A stretch of 6,600 bases of DNA from Candidatus Bathyarchaeota archaeon (GTDB taxonomy: Archaea > Asgardarchaeota > Lokiarchaeia > Sigyniarchaeales > Sigyniarchaeaceae). Positions 6,033 through 6,600 of the stretch are shown here, piece after piece (positions within the stretch are counted from its first letter, which is position 1; the number at the start of each line of letters is the position of its first letter). The notes beneath the pieces were generated by a model. It worked only from the letters and a program-made list of their open reading frames with translations. It did not search any database and had not been told where the DNA came from. The stretch is taken from assembly GCA_014729935.1 (NCBI GenBank), contig WJJB01000340.1, positions 1 to 6,600 of the forward strand, given 5' to 3'. The translations under genes were made by a program, and so were the position numbers.

Positions 6033-6600
6033 ATGATACAAAAACTCAAAAATGGCAAAACGCCATCCTTGGTCGCTTCGATGACTTTGCTCATCGTGGT
6101 GATTGCCGGATCGTGGCCGGTAAATGCCCAGATCCGTGATTCATCTATAAAACCCAAGCAGGCAACATCCTTGGATATCGTGGCATATTCATCCATCACG
6201 GCAGACCTTGCACGAAACATCATTGGTGACGCGGGCGAGATCGATGTCATCATAGAAGGATCCACCGACATCCATTCCTACGAACCCACGGCAACCGATA
6301 TCGCCCTTGTGGATGATGCCGACATCTTCTTGCTCATGGCAAACAAGACCGCAACCGGGATCGGCTTGGAGGGAAACTACGACCAAATTCTCTCGGCCGT
6401 GGAAAGTTCGAACCCGGGTCTCCAGGTGGTTTTCGCGGTCAATGATTCCACCGATGCAACCCATGGCATCATCATCGAGCATGATAACCTCATTGACAAG
6501 GACAACCCGCACGTCTGGATGTCCCCGCTTAACGCTATCAACATGACGGGGCGCATTTTCAATGCCATCCACGCCGCGGAAACCAACACAAGCCTGCAAG
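6033..6600 (+). CDS. metal ABC transporter substrate-binding protein (ZnuA/PsaA, cluster 9), 3' partial
   Basis: Exported metal-capturing subunit of the importer; 189 residues are visible and the gene runs off the window. The ATG at 6033 is preceded by GGAACAGGAAA. Residues 1-12 are basic, 13-32 hydrophobic and end Val-Asn-Ala before Gln33, a typical Sec signal peptide with cleavage after Ala32. There is no lipobox Cys, so it is not a classical lipoprotein; a C-terminal anchor outside the window is possible. Family motifs are LDIVAYSSITADLARNIIG (47-65), DIHSYEPTATDI (79-90), which carries the first metal-ligand His81, and NPHVWMSPLNAINM (158-171), with the second ligand His160. Extra His144 and His150 sit in the loop before it. 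Only two of the usual four ligands can be seen, so Zn versus Mn cannot be decided. It is divergent from the regulator-permease-ATPase operon across a shared control region of 158 bp. Confidence 0.9.
   Translation, partial: MIQKLKNGKTPSLVASMTLLIVVIAGSWPVNAQIRDSSIKPKQATSLDIVAYSSITADLARNIIGDAGEIDVIIEGSTDIHSYEPTATDIALVDDADIFLLMANKTATGIGLEGNYDQILSAVESSNPGLQVVFAVNDSTDATHGIIIEHDNLIDKDNPHVWMSPLNAINMTGRIFNAIHAAETNTSLQ

Noticed and set aside
5981..6271. - strand ORF over the binding-protein gene start
   Set aside because: Antisense to a clear signal peptide and metal-binding-protein sequence; it also covers the operator edge.
1..6600. CRISPR array
   Set aside because: No regularly spaced repeats were seen anywhere in the window.

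Overview
The window looks archaeal. Ribosome binding sites of the GGTGA/GGAGG type precede several starts, and a BRE/TATA-like box sits in the divergent promoter region. The gene content (a MOP-type flippase, IS200/IS605-superfamily debris, a metal ABC transporter with a short DtxR-like regulator) fits an archaeal genome of moderate GC. An Asgard or other uncultured lineage is plausible, but nothing here fixes the phylum.

Layout. (1) Positions 1-777, + strand: the 3' part of a nucleoside phosphorylase-family gene whose N-terminus lies outside the window. (2) 791-2653, - strand: a large polytopic membrane protein resembling MOP/Wzx-type polysaccharide flippases, convergent with gene 1. (3) 2650-3009, - strand: a 119-residue ORF joining a TnpB (OrfB_IS605) N-terminal domain to an IscB-like RuvC-III segment. 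It lies between two 11-bp direct repeats, one of which carries the flippase start codon. (4) 3072-3535: a GC-rich gap with no convincing protein, holding long complementary segments in a pseudoknot-like order. (5) 3536-5874, - strand: a compact operon of a DtxR/MntR-like regulator, an ABC-3 family metal permease and its ATPase, joined by short overlaps. (6) 5875-6032: a divergent control region with a TATA-like box readable on both strands, a perfect 22-bp palindrome, a repeated half-site and a second inverted repeat. (7) 6033 to the window end, + strand: a secreted metal-binding protein (ZnuA/PsaA type), cut by the window edge.

Parts 5-7 form one system for Zn/Mn-type metal import. The exported binding protein captures the metal, the permease and ATPase import it, and the regulator probably binds the shared divergent region. 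Two features depart from the textbook version. The permease carries a C-terminal cytoplasmic Cys4 module. The regulator appears to have lost the primary metal-site ligands of DtxR/MntR while keeping the ancillary-site residues. Together they suggest that metal sensing may be arranged differently here. Separately, the TnpB/IscB chimera, its flanking direct repeats and the adjacent structured region form the second area worth attention.
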